Shown piece by piece: positions 19,069 to 27,741 of a stretch of DNA of 64,000 nucleotides. The stretch is from contig CAJXLB010000002.1 in assembly GCA_913055905.1 (NCBI GenBank), forward strand, positions 434,001 to 498,000. Reading direction: 5' to 3'. This DNA is from an uncultured Winogradskyella sp. (GTDB lineage: Bacteria > Bacteroidota > Bacteroidia > Flavobacteriales > Flavobacteriaceae). Under the pieces are notes generated by a model. It ran no database searches. It was not told where the DNA came from and worked only from the letters and a program-made list of their open reading frames with translations. Position 1 is the stretch's first letter. Every line of letters starts with the position of its first letter. The position numbers and the translations under genes are program-made.

Positions 19069-20461
19069 AACCGAAATAAAACAACGAACCATTGGCAAAC
19101 CGGTCTCCCTTTCTGGTGTTGGACTGCATACAGGAGATGAGGTCATACTTACGTTTAAACCAGGTAAAGAAAATTCTGGTTTTATTTTTGAGCGTTCAGA
19201 CCTTGAAGGTAGTCCAAAGATAGAAGCAGACGCTAATTATGTAACCAATACACAACGCGGCACATGTTTAGAAAAAAATGGTGTCACCATTCAAACCTGT
19301 GAACATGTTTTAGCAGCACTAGTAGGTTTAGACTTGGATAATGTGATTATTGAACTTAATGCCTCTGAACCACCAATTATGGACGGGTCTTCCAAATTTT
19401 TTGTTGAAGAATTGGAAAAGGCTGGCATAGTAGAGCAGGAGGCTTTTAGGGAAGAGTATGAGGTTTCACAAATTGTTTCATATGCTGATGAAGAGTCTGG
19501 AAGCGAAATAATTGTAATGCCTTCCAACTCCTACCAAGTTACCACAATGGTAGATTTTGGGACTAAGGTGCTTGGAACTCAAAATGCGACTTTGACAAAT
19601 GTTGCTGATTTCAAGACGGAAATAGCCAATGCCAGAACCTTTAGCTTTTTACATGAAATAGAGATGCTTTTAGAGCACGGATTGATTAAAGGTGGCGATT
19701 TAAATAATGCCATAGTCTATGTAGATAAGGAACTCTCTCCCAAAACCATGGAAAAGCTTAGGGAAGCCTTTAACAAAGACAATATAGCGGTAAAACCAAA
19801 TGGCATTTTAGATAATCTTACACTTCATTATCCAAATGAAGCTGCAAGACATAAGTTATTGGACGTGGTTGGTGATTTAGCCTTAATAGGGACGCGTATT
19901 CGTGGTAAAGTAATTGCAAATAAACCTGGTCATTTCGTAAATACTCAATTTGCGAAGAAAATGTCTAAACTCATTAAAAATGAAAGACGTAATTATGTTC
20001 CAGAGGTAGATTTACACGCCAAGCCTGTAAAGGATGTCAATCAAATTATGGACATGTTACCACATAGGCCACCGTTCCTATTGGTTGATAAAATCATGGA
20101 GTTAACTGATAAATGCGTTGTCGGAGTTAAAAACGTTACAATGAATGAGCCTTTCTTCGTAGGCCATTTTCCTGGAGCTCCAGTTATGCCAGGAGTTTTA
20201 CAGATAGAAGCCATGGCGCAAACAGGAGGTATCTTGGTTTTAAGCACGGTTCCGGATCCAGAAAATTATCTAACATACTTGCTTAAAATAGACAATGTAA
20301 GATACAAACATCAAGTAGTGCCAGGAGATACCCTGATATTTAAATTAGACCTAATATCTCCAATACGAAGAGGAATTTGCCAAATGCAAGGTAGAGCTTA
20401 TGCCAATGGCAAGTTGGTTTCCGAGGCTGAAATAATGGCACAAATCACTAAAGTAAAATAA
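19055..20461 (+). CDS. lpxC/fabZ: Bifunctional UDP-3-O-acyl-GlcNAc deacetylase / 3-hydroxyacyl-ACP dehydratase
   Basis: A 468-residue natural fusion usual in Bacteroidota. The LpxC half (about 1-310) begins [19 protein letters not shown] and carries the zinc ligands in CEHVLAAL and [12 protein letters not shown] plus the [19 protein letters not shown] loop. The FabZ half (about 320-468) has [33 protein letters not shown] and a hot-dog fold. It combines the committed deacetylation of lipid A synthesis with the dehydratase that competes for 3-hydroxyacyl-ACP. It overlaps lpxD and is 1 nt from lpxA, so one translationally coupled operon. Confidence 0.97.
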   Translation: MAIIKTEIKQRTIGKPVSLSGVGLHTGDEVILTFKPGKENSGFIFERSDLEGSPKIEADANYVTNTQRGTCLEKNGVTIQTCEHVLAALVGLDLDNVIIELNASEPPIMDGSSKFFVEELEKAGIVEQEAFREEYEVSQIVSYADEESGSEIIVMPSNSYQVTTMVDFGTKVLGTQNATLTNVADFKTEIANARTFSFLHEIEMLLEHGLIKGGDLNNAIVYVDKELSPKTMEKLREAFNKDNIAVKPNGILDNLTLHYPNEAARHKLLDVVGDLALIGTRIRGKVIANKPGHFVNTQFAKKMSKLIKNERRNYVPEVDLHAKPVKDVNQIMDMLPHRPPFLLVDKIMELTDKCVVGVKNVTMNEPFFVGHFPGAPVMPGVLQIEAMAQTGGILVLSTVPDPENYLTYLLKIDNVRYKHQVVPGDTLIFKLDLISPIRRGICQMQGRAYANGKLVSEAEIMAQITKVK

Positions 20462-20462
20462 T

Positions 20463-21248
20463 ATGAACCAACCGCTAGCATATGTGCATCCTGGTGCCAA
20501 GATTGCAAAAAATGTTGTAATAGAACCTTTTACTACAATACATAATAATGTAAAAATTGGTGAAGGGACATGGATTGGGAGTAATGTTACCATCATGGAA
20601 GGCGCCAGAATTGGTAAAAACTGTAACATATTTCCTGGTGCAGTCATTTCTGCCGTCCCACAGGATTTAAAATACGATGACGAGGAAACCACCGTAGAAA
20701 TTGGTGATAATGTTACTATAAGGGAATGCGTAACCATTAACCGTGGCACTTCAGACAAAATGAAAACCGTTATCGGTAACAATTGCCTTATTATGGCTTA
20801 CTGCCATATAGCACACGATTGTATCGTTGGCGATAACTGTATTTTTTCTAATAACAGTACGCTTGCTGGGCACATTACTGTTGGTGATTATGTTGTTCTT
20901 GCGGGAATGACGGCCGTGCATCAATTCTGTTCTATAGGTAACCATGCCTTTGTTACAGGTGGTTCCCTAGTAAGAAAAGATGTTCCTCCGTATGTTAAGG
21001 CGGCAAGGGAGCCATTGTCTTATGTAGGAATTAATTCCGTAGGATTAAGACGTCGTGGTTTCTCAACTGAAAAAATAAGGGAGATTCAAAGTATCTATAG
21101 AATTTTATATCAAAAAAGCTATAACAACACACAGGCTTCCGAAATTATAGAAGCGGAAATGGAAGCAACTCCAGAACGAGATGAAATTCTTCAATTTATC
21201 AAGAATTCTCATCGTGGAATCATGAAAGGATATTTCAAATCAAATTAA
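20463..21248 (+). CDS. lpxA: UDP-N-acetylglucosamine O-acyltransferase
   Basis: A 261-residue LpxA. Hexapeptide repeats run from residue 5 to about 190 (HPGAKIAKNVVIEPFTTIH), with the catalytic His region YCHIAHDCIVGDN and HQFCSIGNHAFVTGGS. A helical C-terminal part starts near GINSVGLRRRGFS. It transfers the 3-hydroxyacyl chain to UDP-GlcNAc, the first step of lipid A synthesis. It follows lpxC-fabZ by 1 nt and precedes efp by 10 nt. Confidence 0.97.
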   Translation: MNQPLAYVHPGAKIAKNVVIEPFTTIHNNVKIGEGTWIGSNVTIMEGARIGKNCNIFPGAVISAVPQDLKYDDEETTVEIGDNVTIRECVTINRGTSDKMKTVIGNNCLIMAYCHIAHDCIVGDNCIFSNNSTLAGHITVGDYVVLAGMTAVHQFCSIGNHAFVTGGSLVRKDVPPYVKAAREPLSYVGINSVGLRRRGFSTEKIREIQSIYRILYQKSYNNTQASEIIEAEMEATPERDEILQFIKNSHRGIMKGYFKSN

Positions 21249-21258
21249 AAGCAACAAC

Positions 21259-21825
21259 ATGGCAACTACATCAGATATAAGAAACGGATTATGCATTAGA
21301 TATAATCATGATATTTATAAAATCATAGAGTTTTTACATGTGAAACCAGGAAAAGGCCCTGCATTTGTAAGAACGAAATTAAAAAGTGTTACGACAGGAA
21401 AAGTAATAGATAACACCTTCTCTGCTGGTCATAAAATTGATGACGTTAGGGTTGAGACGCACAAATTTCAATATTTGTATAACGATGGTCAGGCGTATCA
21501 TTTTATGAATACAGAAGACTATACACAGATAGCACTTCAAGAAGCAGCTTTAGATAGACCAGACCTTTTGAAAGAAGGCGAAGTGGTTACTGTAATTATA
21601 AATACAGAAGACAACATGCCACTGTCTGTAGAAATGCCTGCTAGTGTTATTTTAGAGGTTACCCATACAGAACCAGGCGTTAAAGGCAATACAGCAACCA
21701 ATGCCACCAAACCTGCTACTGTGGAAACTGGCGCATCAGTTAATGTGCCTCTATTTATCAATGAAGGTGATAAAATAAGGGTCGAAACAGAAAAAGGTAC
21801 CTACAAAGAAAGGATTAAAGAGTAG
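21259..21825 (+). CDS. efp: Translation elongation factor P
   Basis: A 188-residue EF-P with the three beta-barrel domains at the standard length. The domain I loop LHVKPGKGPAFVRTKLK carries the Lys that may be post-translationally modified. EVTHTEPGVKGNTATNATKP is the domain II-III signature, and the tail is VETEKGTYKERIKE. It relieves ribosome stalling at polyproline. It is embedded in the lpx cluster, a common linkage in this phylum. No EpmA or rhamnosyltransferase gene is in the window. Confidence 0.97.
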   Translation: MATTSDIRNGLCIRYNHDIYKIIEFLHVKPGKGPAFVRTKLKSVTTGKVIDNTFSAGHKIDDVRVETHKFQYLYNDGQAYHFMNTEDYTQIALQEAALDRPDLLKEGEVVTVIINTEDNMPLSVEMPASVILEVTHTEPGVKGNTATNATKPATVETGASVNVPLFINEGDKIRVETEKGTYKERIKE

Positions 21826-21871
21826 TGCTAGAACTAAGTATGGCTCTTGACCAAAATAAGGCACAATAACT

Positions 21872-22825
21872 ATGAAATTTCCTGTTCCTCAAACCATTGA
21901 ACAAATCGCTAGTTTAATAAATGCAGACTATATTGGGAAATCGGACTTTCCAGTTTTAGGTATGAATGAAATTCATGTTGTAGAACCTGGAGATATCGTA
22001 TTTGTAGACCACCCAAAATATTACGATAAAGCCTTGCGTTCAAAGGCAACCGTGGTTCTAATCAATAAAAAAGTAGATTGTCCTGATGGTAAGGCATTAT
22101 TAATATCTGATGACCCATTCAGGGATTTCAATAAGTTGACCTCGCACTTCAAACCGTTTAAACCAGCTACATCTGCCATTTCAGATAGTGTAAAAATAGG
22201 TAATAACACTATAATCCAACCCAATTGTTTTATCGGTCACAATGTGGTTATAGGAGAAAATTGTACCATTCATTCTAATGTTAGTATCTATGATGACACC
22301 ATTATTGGAGATAATGTGGAAATCCATGCCGGAACAATTTTGGGCGCAAGTGCTTTTTACTACAAGAATAGACCTCAAGGTTACGACCAGTTAAAATCCG
22401 GAGGTCGTGTAGTAATAGAAGATAATGTGCATATAGGTGCCTGTTGTACCATAGATAAAGGTGTTTCAGGTGATACCACCATAAAAGAAGGAAGCAAATT
22501 AGATAATCAAATTCAAATAGGACATGATACCGTTATAGGTAAGAAATGTTTAATTGCCTCACAAGTAGGTATTGCTGGGTGCGTGGTAATCGAGGATGAA
22601 GTCACCATTTGGGGACAAGTTGGTATTGCCAGTAGCGTTACTATTGGAGAAAAAACTATCATCCTTGCTCAATCCGGGATTAGTAAATCATTGGAAGGCG
22701 GAAAAACCTATTTCGGATATCCAGCAGAGGATATTAGAAGCAAATACAAGGAGTTGGCCTCTATAAGAAAGATACCAGAAATATTAGAGAAACTGAAAAG
22801 CATAAATGTCGATAAAAAAGATTAA
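21872..22825 (+). CDS. Second LpxD-like hexapeptide acyltransferase
   Basis: A 317-residue paralogue of lpxD. A shorter N-terminal domain (VVEPGDIVFVDHPKYYDKAL) is followed by a hexapeptide helix (VKIGNNTIIQPNCFIGHNVV) including QIGHDTVIGKK, which aligns with the catalytic His region of LpxD. It ends in a helix pair. Bacteroidota often have this second gene after efp. It may acylate a different UDP-sugar or donor chain length, or have a separate role. Substrate unassigned; acyltransferase function is inferred from the preserved His. Confidence 0.8.
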   Translation: MKFPVPQTIEQIASLINADYIGKSDFPVLGMNEIHVVEPGDIVFVDHPKYYDKALRSKATVVLINKKVDCPDGKALLISDDPFRDFNKLTSHFKPFKPATSAISDSVKIGNNTIIQPNCFIGHNVVIGENCTIHSNVSIYDDTIIGDNVEIHAGTILGASAFYYKNRPQGYDQLKSGGRVVIEDNVHIGACCTIDKGVSGDTTIKEGSKLDNQIQIGHDTVIGKKCLIASQVGIAGCVVIEDEVTIWGQVGIASSVTIGEKTIILAQSGISKSLEGGKTYFGYPAEDIRSKYKELASIRKIPEILEKLKSINVDKKD

Positions 22826-22856
22826 ATACAGCTTCGACTTAACGTCTTAAAAACAC

Positions 22857-22864
22857 TATTTTTG
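22857..22864 (+). promoter_or_regulatory. -7 element TATTTTTG before sucD
   Basis: Exact TAnnTTTG match 35 nt before the sucD ATG, in a 73-nt gap. The -33 region has only TTCG about 20 nt upstream. It fits sucD having its own promoter. Confidence 0.45.
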
Positions 22865-22898
22865 CATCGATTTAAAACCTATATAACAAGCTTAAGAA

Positions 22899-23771
22899 AT
22901 GAGTGTACTAGTTAATAAGAATTCAAAAATAATCGTCCAAGGATTTACAGGTAGTGAAGGCACCTTCCACGCTGGTCAAATGATAGAATATGGTACCAAT
23001 GTCGTTGGTGGCGTTACACCAGGTAAAGGCGGGCAGACCCATTTAGGAAAACCTGTTTTTAATACGGTATCGGAAGCTGTCGAAAAGGTAGGTGCAGATA
23101 CAACCATTATTTTTGTACCACCAGCATTTGCAGCAGATGCCATTATGGAAGCAGCAGATGCAGGCATAAAAGTAATTATAACGATTACTGAGGGCATACC
23201 AGTAGCTGACATGATTAAAGCTTATGACTATATTAAGGATAAAAACTGTCGCCTAATAGGTCCTAATTGTCCAGGAGTAATAACTCCAGAGGAAGCTAAA
23301 GTGGGAATTATGCCTGGCTTCGTGTTTAAAAAAGGTAATGTTGGTATTGTTTCAAAATCTGGGACCCTAACCTATGAAGCGGCCGACCAAGTTGTTAAAC
23401 AAGGTCTTGGAATAACTACTGCCATAGGAATTGGAGGTGATCCAATTATAGGAACAACAACAAAAGAGGCTGTGGAATTGCTCATTAACGATCCAGAAAC
23501 GGAAGCTGTAGTAATGATTGGTGAAATTGGAGGCCAATTAGAACCTGACGCAGCGAAGTGGTATAAAGAAAGCGGTAGCACTAAACCTATAATAGGATTT
23601 ATAGCAGGTGAAACGGCTCCTGCCGGAAGAACTATGGGCCATGCAGGTGCTATTGTTGGTGGTAGCGATGATACTGCACAGGCAAAAAAGAAAATTATGA
23701 GATCGTGTGGCATTCATGTTGTTGACTCACCAGCAGAAATTGGCATGAAGGTAAAAGAAGTATTGGGTTAA
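22899..23771 (+). CDS. sucD: Succinate-CoA ligase, alpha subunit
   Basis: A 290-residue alpha subunit. The CoA-binding N-terminal domain has [20 protein letters not shown] and [11 protein letters not shown]. The ligase domain has [12 protein letters not shown], and the phosphorylated histidine is His248 in [13 protein letters not shown]. It carries out substrate-level phosphorylation in the TCA cycle. As is common in Bacteroidota, the beta subunit gene is not adjacent. A strong hairpin terminator follows. Confidence 0.97.
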   Translation: MSVLVNKNSKIIVQGFTGSEGTFHAGQMIEYGTNVVGGVTPGKGGQTHLGKPVFNTVSEAVEKVGADTTIIFVPPAFAADAIMEAADAGIKVIITITEGIPVADMIKAYDYIKDKNCRLIGPNCPGVITPEEAKVGIMPGFVFKKGNVGIVSKSGTLTYEAADQVVKQGLGITTAIGIGGDPIIGTTTKEAVELLINDPETEAVVMIGEIGGQLEPDAAKWYKESGSTKPIIGFIAGETAPAGRTMGHAGAIVGGSDDTAQAKKKIMRSCGIHVVDSPAEIGMKVKEVLG

Positions 23772-23792
23772 TACCATAATAATATAACTGTT

Positions 23793-23828
23793 AAAAACCT
23801 CTCAAAATCTTGTGAGGTTTTTTTATTT
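23793..23828 (+). terminator. Rho-independent terminator after sucD
   Basis: AAAACCTC (23794-23801) pairs with GAGGTTTT, with further CAA/TTG pairing inside, and the hairpin runs into a T-rich tract to about 23825. It lies 22 nt past the sucD stop. Confidence 0.85.
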
Positions 23829-23846
23829 CATGCAATTTGTATCAAC

Positions 23847-23854
23847 TATATTTG
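23847..23854 (+). promoter_or_regulatory. -7 element TATATTTG before fabG
   Basis: Exact TAnnTTTG match 44 nt upstream of the fabG ATG and directly after the sucD terminator, so it is well placed to start the fabG-VWA-SPFH transcript. Confidence 0.5.
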
Positions 23855-23897
23855 AGTTGTTAATGCAAGATAATTACTAACTAACAGGAATATAATC

Positions 23898-24644
23898 ATG
23901 AAATTATTAGAAGGAAAAACCGCAATTATAACAGGTGCAAGTAGGGGAATCGGAAAAGGTATTGCCCAAGTGTTTGCACAACATGGTGCCAATGTTGCCT
24001 TTACCTACAGTTCTTCTGTAAATGCCGCTAACGAATTGGAGAAAGAACTCAAGTCCCTTGGTGTTAAGGCCAAAGGGTATCAAAGTAACGCTGCAAGTTT
24101 TGATGAAGCTCAGAAATTGGCTGAAGATGTTCTGTCTGAATTCGGTAGTATTGACGTCCTTGTCAATAATGCAGGCATCACAAAGGACAACCTATTGATG
24201 CGCATGGGAGAAGAAGATTTTGATAAGGTCATTGAGGTTAACCTAAAGTCTGTTTTTAACATGACCAAAGCAGTACAGCGTACAATGCTTAAGCAACGTA
24301 AAGGTTCAATTATAAGTATGAGTTCGGTAGTAGGTGTAAAGGGTAATGCTGGACAAACAAATTATGCGGCATCCAAGGCTGGTATCATAGGATTTTCAAA
24401 ATCAGTAGCATTGGAGCTTGGATCTAGAAATATTCGAAGTAATGTTATTGCGCCAGGTTTTATTGAAACTGAAATGACAGCTAAACTCGACGAAGAAACT
24501 GTAAAAGGATGGCGAGCTGCCATACCATTAAAACGAGGCGGTACGCCTGAGGATATTGCGAATGCTTGTGTCTTTCTGGCAAGTGATATGAGTGCTTACA
24601 TTACAGGTCAAACTTTAAATGTAGATGGTGGAATGTTAACCTAA
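23898..24644 (+). CDS. fabG: 3-oxoacyl-ACP reductase
   Basis: A 248-residue classical short-chain dehydrogenase. The cofactor motif is TGASRGIGKG, with NNAG at about 90. The catalytic Ser/Tyr/Lys lie in SMSSVVGVKGNAGQTNYAASK, and the C-terminus is ITGQTLNVDGGM, as in FabG. It reduces 3-ketoacyl-ACP with NADPH in fatty-acid elongation. It is followed 15 nt later by the VWA gene. Identity as the housekeeping FabG rests on length and close motif agreement. Confidence 0.92.
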   Translation: MKLLEGKTAIITGASRGIGKGIAQVFAQHGANVAFTYSSSVNAANELEKELKSLGVKAKGYQSNAASFDEAQKLAEDVLSEFGSIDVLVNNAGITKDNLLMRMGEEDFDKVIEVNLKSVFNMTKAVQRTMLKQRKGSIISMSSVVGVKGNAGQTNYAASKAGIIGFSKSVALELGSRNIRSNVIAPGFIETEMTAKLDEETVKGWRAAIPLKRGGTPEDIANACVFLASDMSAYITGQTLNVDGGMLT

Positions 24645-24659
24645 TAGCATTTCTCATTT

Positions 24660-26696
24660 ATGCAATTAGAAACTATAATATACATATGTGTAGCTGGAAT
24701 AACAGCGCTTTTAATAGCGCTGTTTCAGTATGTATATAAGTCTAAATTAAATCCAAAACTTAAGTACGCCTTATTCGTTGCAAGAGCCTTAACACTGTTT
24801 GCTATTGGGTTGCTCCTTGTAAATCCAAAATTTGAATCCATAACCGTTACAAAGGAGAAACCAAATCTCGTGCTCGCCGTTGACAACTCTCAATCCATAG
24901 AATATCTAGAGCAGTCAAATAAAGCTCAAAAAACTGTAAATAAGTTAATAAACAATCCGAGCCTAAATAAAAACTTTAATATAGATGTCTACACGTTTGG
25001 TAAAACCCTGCGGTTGAGCGACAGCATTAATTTTTCTGAGCGCCAATCAAATATTTCAAATTCTCTAGAAAACCTGAACGATGTTTATAAGGAAACGGTT
25101 GCACCAATTGTGTTAATTTCTGATGGTAACCAAACTCTTGGAGAGGATTACGGCTACGCAAGCTCAAAAATAAACCAGCCTGTTTATCCGATTATCTTAG
25201 GGGATACCACTGTCTATAAAGATTTACGCATCACCCAACTAAATGTTAATCGATTTGCTTTCCTAAAAAATCGCTTTCCTGTTGAAGCGATACTTAATTA
25301 CTCTGGAAATGAAGCGGTGACTACTGAATTCAGAATTAAATCTGGAGATCAAATACTTTTTAAAAAGACCCTTCAATTTGATTCCGAAAAGTCTTCTGAA
25401 ATTATTTCTACTGAACTATTGGCCAATACTGTTGGTGTTCGATCTTATGTCGCCGAACTAATGCCATTGAAACAAGAACGAAATACTGTAAATAATAAAA
25501 AGAACTTTGGTGTAGAAATCATAGACCAAAAAACGAATATCGCCTTGATAACAGAGCGTATGCATCCAGATATTGGTGCGCTAAAAAAATCTATTGAGAG
25601 CAATAAACAAAGGCAGGTAACTATTTTATCACCTTCAGATTTCTTGTCAAAGGAAGTTGATTACCAATTAGCAATAATTTATCAACCAACAAGGTCGTTC
25701 AAAGAGGCATTAGAGACTTTAACTTCACAAAACACGAACTTGTTTTATATCACTGGGACCACCACAGATTGGGTTTTCTTAAATGAGATTCAGGATAATT
25801 TCAAACAAGCCATAACCAACCAAACCGAAAATTTTCAGCCTTATCTTAACCGAAACTACAGTAATTTTATCGTTGAGGACTTAAGTTTTAGTGATTTCCC
25901 ACCTTTAAAGTCAGAACTTGGAGTTTTTGGTATAGATGCTCCTAATGACGTGCTTTTTTATAAAATGGTCAATGGTATTACCACTGATTTTGTTCTACTG
26001 GCCACTTTGGAGACGAAAAATTCCAAACAAGCCATTTTAAATGGTGAAGGTATCTGGAGGTGGAGAGCTCATAGTTATTTGGTTACCAAAAGCTTTGAGG
26101 GCTTTGATAATCTCATCAACAAGTTGGTACAATTCATAAGTTCCAATAAACGAAGGAAACGACTTCAGGTTGACTATAATTCCTTCTACAACGGCAATGA
26201 ATCCGTAACAGTCAGTGCACAATACTTCAATAAAAGCTATGAGTTTGATGACAGTGCGGCCTTAACGCTAGAGCTTAAACCCGAAAACGAAGACCTTGAA
26301 ACAAGACAATATCCGCTATTGCTGTCTAACGGCAATTATAAGGTAGATTTAAGCGGGTTGGCATCTGGGCGATATAATTTTACCGTAAAACATAACTCAG
26401 AGGCTGTGGCATCTTCTGGAGAATTTGAAGTTTTGGATTATAATGTAGAGCAACAGTTTCTTAATCCAGACCAAACAAAATTGAATCAATTAGCAGAAAT
26501 TACTTCTGGCAAGAGCTATTTCGCCGAAGAAACTGAGGACTTAATTAACAATTTATTAGGAGATACTCGCTACCGTATTGTTCAAAAAAGCACTAAAAAT
26601 ATTGTACCTTTGATAGACTTTGAATATTTGCTCCGATTAATAGCGCTTAGCCTATTTTTCGAGTGGTTCATAAGAAAATATCACGGATTAATTTAA
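24660..26696 (+). CDS. Membrane-anchored VWA-domain protein
   Basis: A 678-residue protein with two N-terminal membrane helices (residues about 5-25 and 38-58), a von Willebrand A-like domain with MIDAS-type LAVDNSQSI near residue 72 and LISDGNQTLG near 145, a long beta-rich periplasmic region, and a C-terminal helix (LLRLIALSLFFEWFI). This resembles the large BatA/BatB-like VWA proteins of Bacteroidota. The function is unknown; a role in envelope protein interaction is plausible. It sits between fabG (15 nt) and the SPFH gene (10 nt), one transcription unit. Confidence 0.75.
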   Translation: MQLETIIYICVAGITALLIALFQYVYKSKLNPKLKYALFVARALTLFAIGLLLVNPKFESITVTKEKPNLVLAVDNSQSIEYLEQSNKAQKTVNKLINNPSLNKNFNIDVYTFGKTLRLSDSINFSERQSNISNSLENLNDVYKETVAPIVLISDGNQTLGEDYGYASSKINQPVYPIILGDTTVYKDLRITQLNVNRFAFLKNRFPVEAILNYSGNEAVTTEFRIKSGDQILFKKTLQFDSEKSSEIISTELLANTVGVRSYVAELMPLKQERNTVNNKKNFGVEIIDQKTNIALITERMHPDIGALKKSIESNKQRQVTILSPSDFLSKEVDYQLAIIYQPTRSFKEALETLTSQNTNLFYITGTTTDWVFLNEIQDNFKQAITNQTENFQPYLNRNYSNFIVEDLSFSDFPPLKSELGVFGIDAPNDVLFYKMVNGITTDFVLLATLETKNSKQAILNGEGIWRWRAHSYLVTKSFEGFDNLINKLVQFISSNKRRKRLQVDYNSFYNGNESVTVSAQYFNKSYEFDDSAALTLELKPENEDLETRQYPLLLSNGNYKVDLSGLASGRYNFTVKHNSEAVASSGEFEVLDYNVEQQFLNPDQTKLNQLAEITSGKSYFAEETEDLINNLLGDTRYRIVQKSTKNIVPLIDFEYLLRLIALSLFFEWFIRKYHGLI

Positions 26697-26706
26697 AAAC
26701 ATAAAC

Positions 26707-27522
26707 ATGGAAAAATTACCAAAAATTGGATTACCTATTTTAGTAGTAATCATTTTTTTAATTATAGTAATAGCTAAATCTGCCGTTACGGTAGGCTCTG
26801 GTGAAGCTGGAGTTTTATACAAAACATTTGGAGGTGGAGTTGTGACCGATGAACCACCTTTAGGTGAAGGTTTCCATATCGTTGCACCATGGAATAAGGT
26901 TTACATTTATGAGGTTAGACGCCAAGAGATCTTTGAAAAAATGAAAGTATTGTCCTCTAACGGTTTGGATATTCAACTCGATGCTTCAGCTTGGTACAAA
27001 CCAGACTACAATGATTTAGGTAAATTGCACCAAGAGATTGGAGAAAATTATCTCAATAGAATTATTCTACCTACCATTCGTTCGGCAGCAAGAAGCGTCG
27101 TTGGTCGTTATACACCAGAACAGTTGTATTCCAGTAAGCGTGACGCTATTCAAAAAGAAATCTTTGAAGAAACTAAAAAAATCGTTGATGATCAATACAT
27201 TATACTGGATGAAATCCTTGTACGCGACGTAACCTTGCCACCTACAATAAAGGAAGCTATTGAGAGAAAATTAAAGCAAGAGCAACAATCCTTAGAATAT
27301 GAATTTAGATTGGTTACGGCACAAAAAGAAGCCGAACGTCAACGAATCGAAGCTCAAGGTAAAGCTGATGCCAACCGAATTTTAAGTGCTTCGCTTACCG
27401 ATAAGATTCTTCAAGACAAAGGTATTGAGGCTACTAATAAATTAGCAGAATCTCCAAATAGCAAGGTAGTAATCATTGGTTCTGGAGAGTCTGGCATGCC
27501 TATTATTTTGGGCAATCAATAA
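26707..27522 (+). CDS. Prohibitin-family SPFH-domain membrane protein
   Basis: A 271-residue protein with an N-terminal membrane anchor (residues 7-27), the SPFH/PHB domain (GEAGVLYKTFGGGV, GFHIVAPWNKVYIYEVRRQE, RSAARSVVGRYTPEQLYSS), a charged coiled coil near 190-230 (KLKQEQQSLEYEFR), and a short tail. Such proteins form large membrane-associated rings that organise microdomains or protect membrane proteases. The preceding VWA gene in the same unit suggests a joint envelope role. No FtsH partner is in the window. Confidence 0.88.
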   Translation: MEKLPKIGLPILVVIIFLIIVIAKSAVTVGSGEAGVLYKTFGGGVVTDEPPLGEGFHIVAPWNKVYIYEVRRQEIFEKMKVLSSNGLDIQLDASAWYKPDYNDLGKLHQEIGENYLNRIILPTIRSAARSVVGRYTPEQLYSSKRDAIQKEIFEETKKIVDDQYIILDEILVRDVTLPPTIKEAIERKLKQEQQSLEYEFRLVTAQKEAERQRIEAQGKADANRILSASLTDKILQDKGIEATNKLAESPNSKVVIIGSGESGMPIILGNQ

Positions 27523-27525
27523 AAG

Positions 27526-27561
27526 TTTGTTAAAGACTTGCTTTTATAATTTATTTTTTTG
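27526..27561 (+). promoter_or_regulatory. Candidate promoter of the his operon
   Basis: TTTG at 27526-27529 and TATTTTTTTG at 27552-27561, 22 nt apart, 27 nt before the leader-peptide ATG. The -7 element has an extra T compared with TAnnTTTG, so this is tentative. Confidence 0.3.
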
Positions 27562-27587
27562 AAAATTTGTTTAAATAAATATAGCAC

Positions 27588-27638
27588 ATGACTATTCAAT
27601 TACATCATCATTTAGAAACTTGTCCTCAAGCGAGCTAA
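27588..27638 (+). CDS. hisL: his operon leader peptide
   Basis: ATG at 27588, TAA at 27636-27638, encoding MTIQLHHHLETCPQAS with three consecutive CAT His codons at 27603-27611. It lies between the SPFH gene and hisG and is followed by a perfect attenuator. A His codon run directly before an attenuator in front of the his operon is the classic leader-peptide arrangement. The run is shorter than the seven His of enterobacteria but placed correctly to control RNA folding. Confidence 0.85.
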   Translation: MTIQLHHHLETCPQAS

Positions 27639-27701
27639 TGGTGTATTGAATGAAATCAAAACATAATGAAACCCGTTTGAGAATATCAAATGGGTTTTTT
27701 T
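27625..27701 (+). terminator. his attenuator: antiterminator and terminator
   Basis: The terminator is AAACCCGTTTGA (27669-27680), loop GAATA and TCAAATGGGTTT (27686-27697), 12 pairs with one G-T, followed by T to 27701. An upstream segment CTCAAGCG (27625-27632) can instead pair with CGTTTGAG (27674-27681), destroying the terminator. A ribosome stalled on the His codons (ending 27611) would leave 27625-27632 free; one that reaches the stop codon would cover it and let the terminator form. Confidence 0.85.
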
Positions 27702-27741
27702 ATTGAGCTCATTCTATTCTCAAACCAACCAAACTAAAAAA

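Noticed and set aside
27703..27741. 13-codon N-terminal extension of hisG from a TTG
   Set aside because: It overlaps the attenuator and T-tract and is not part of the HisG fold; the ATG at 27742 fits.
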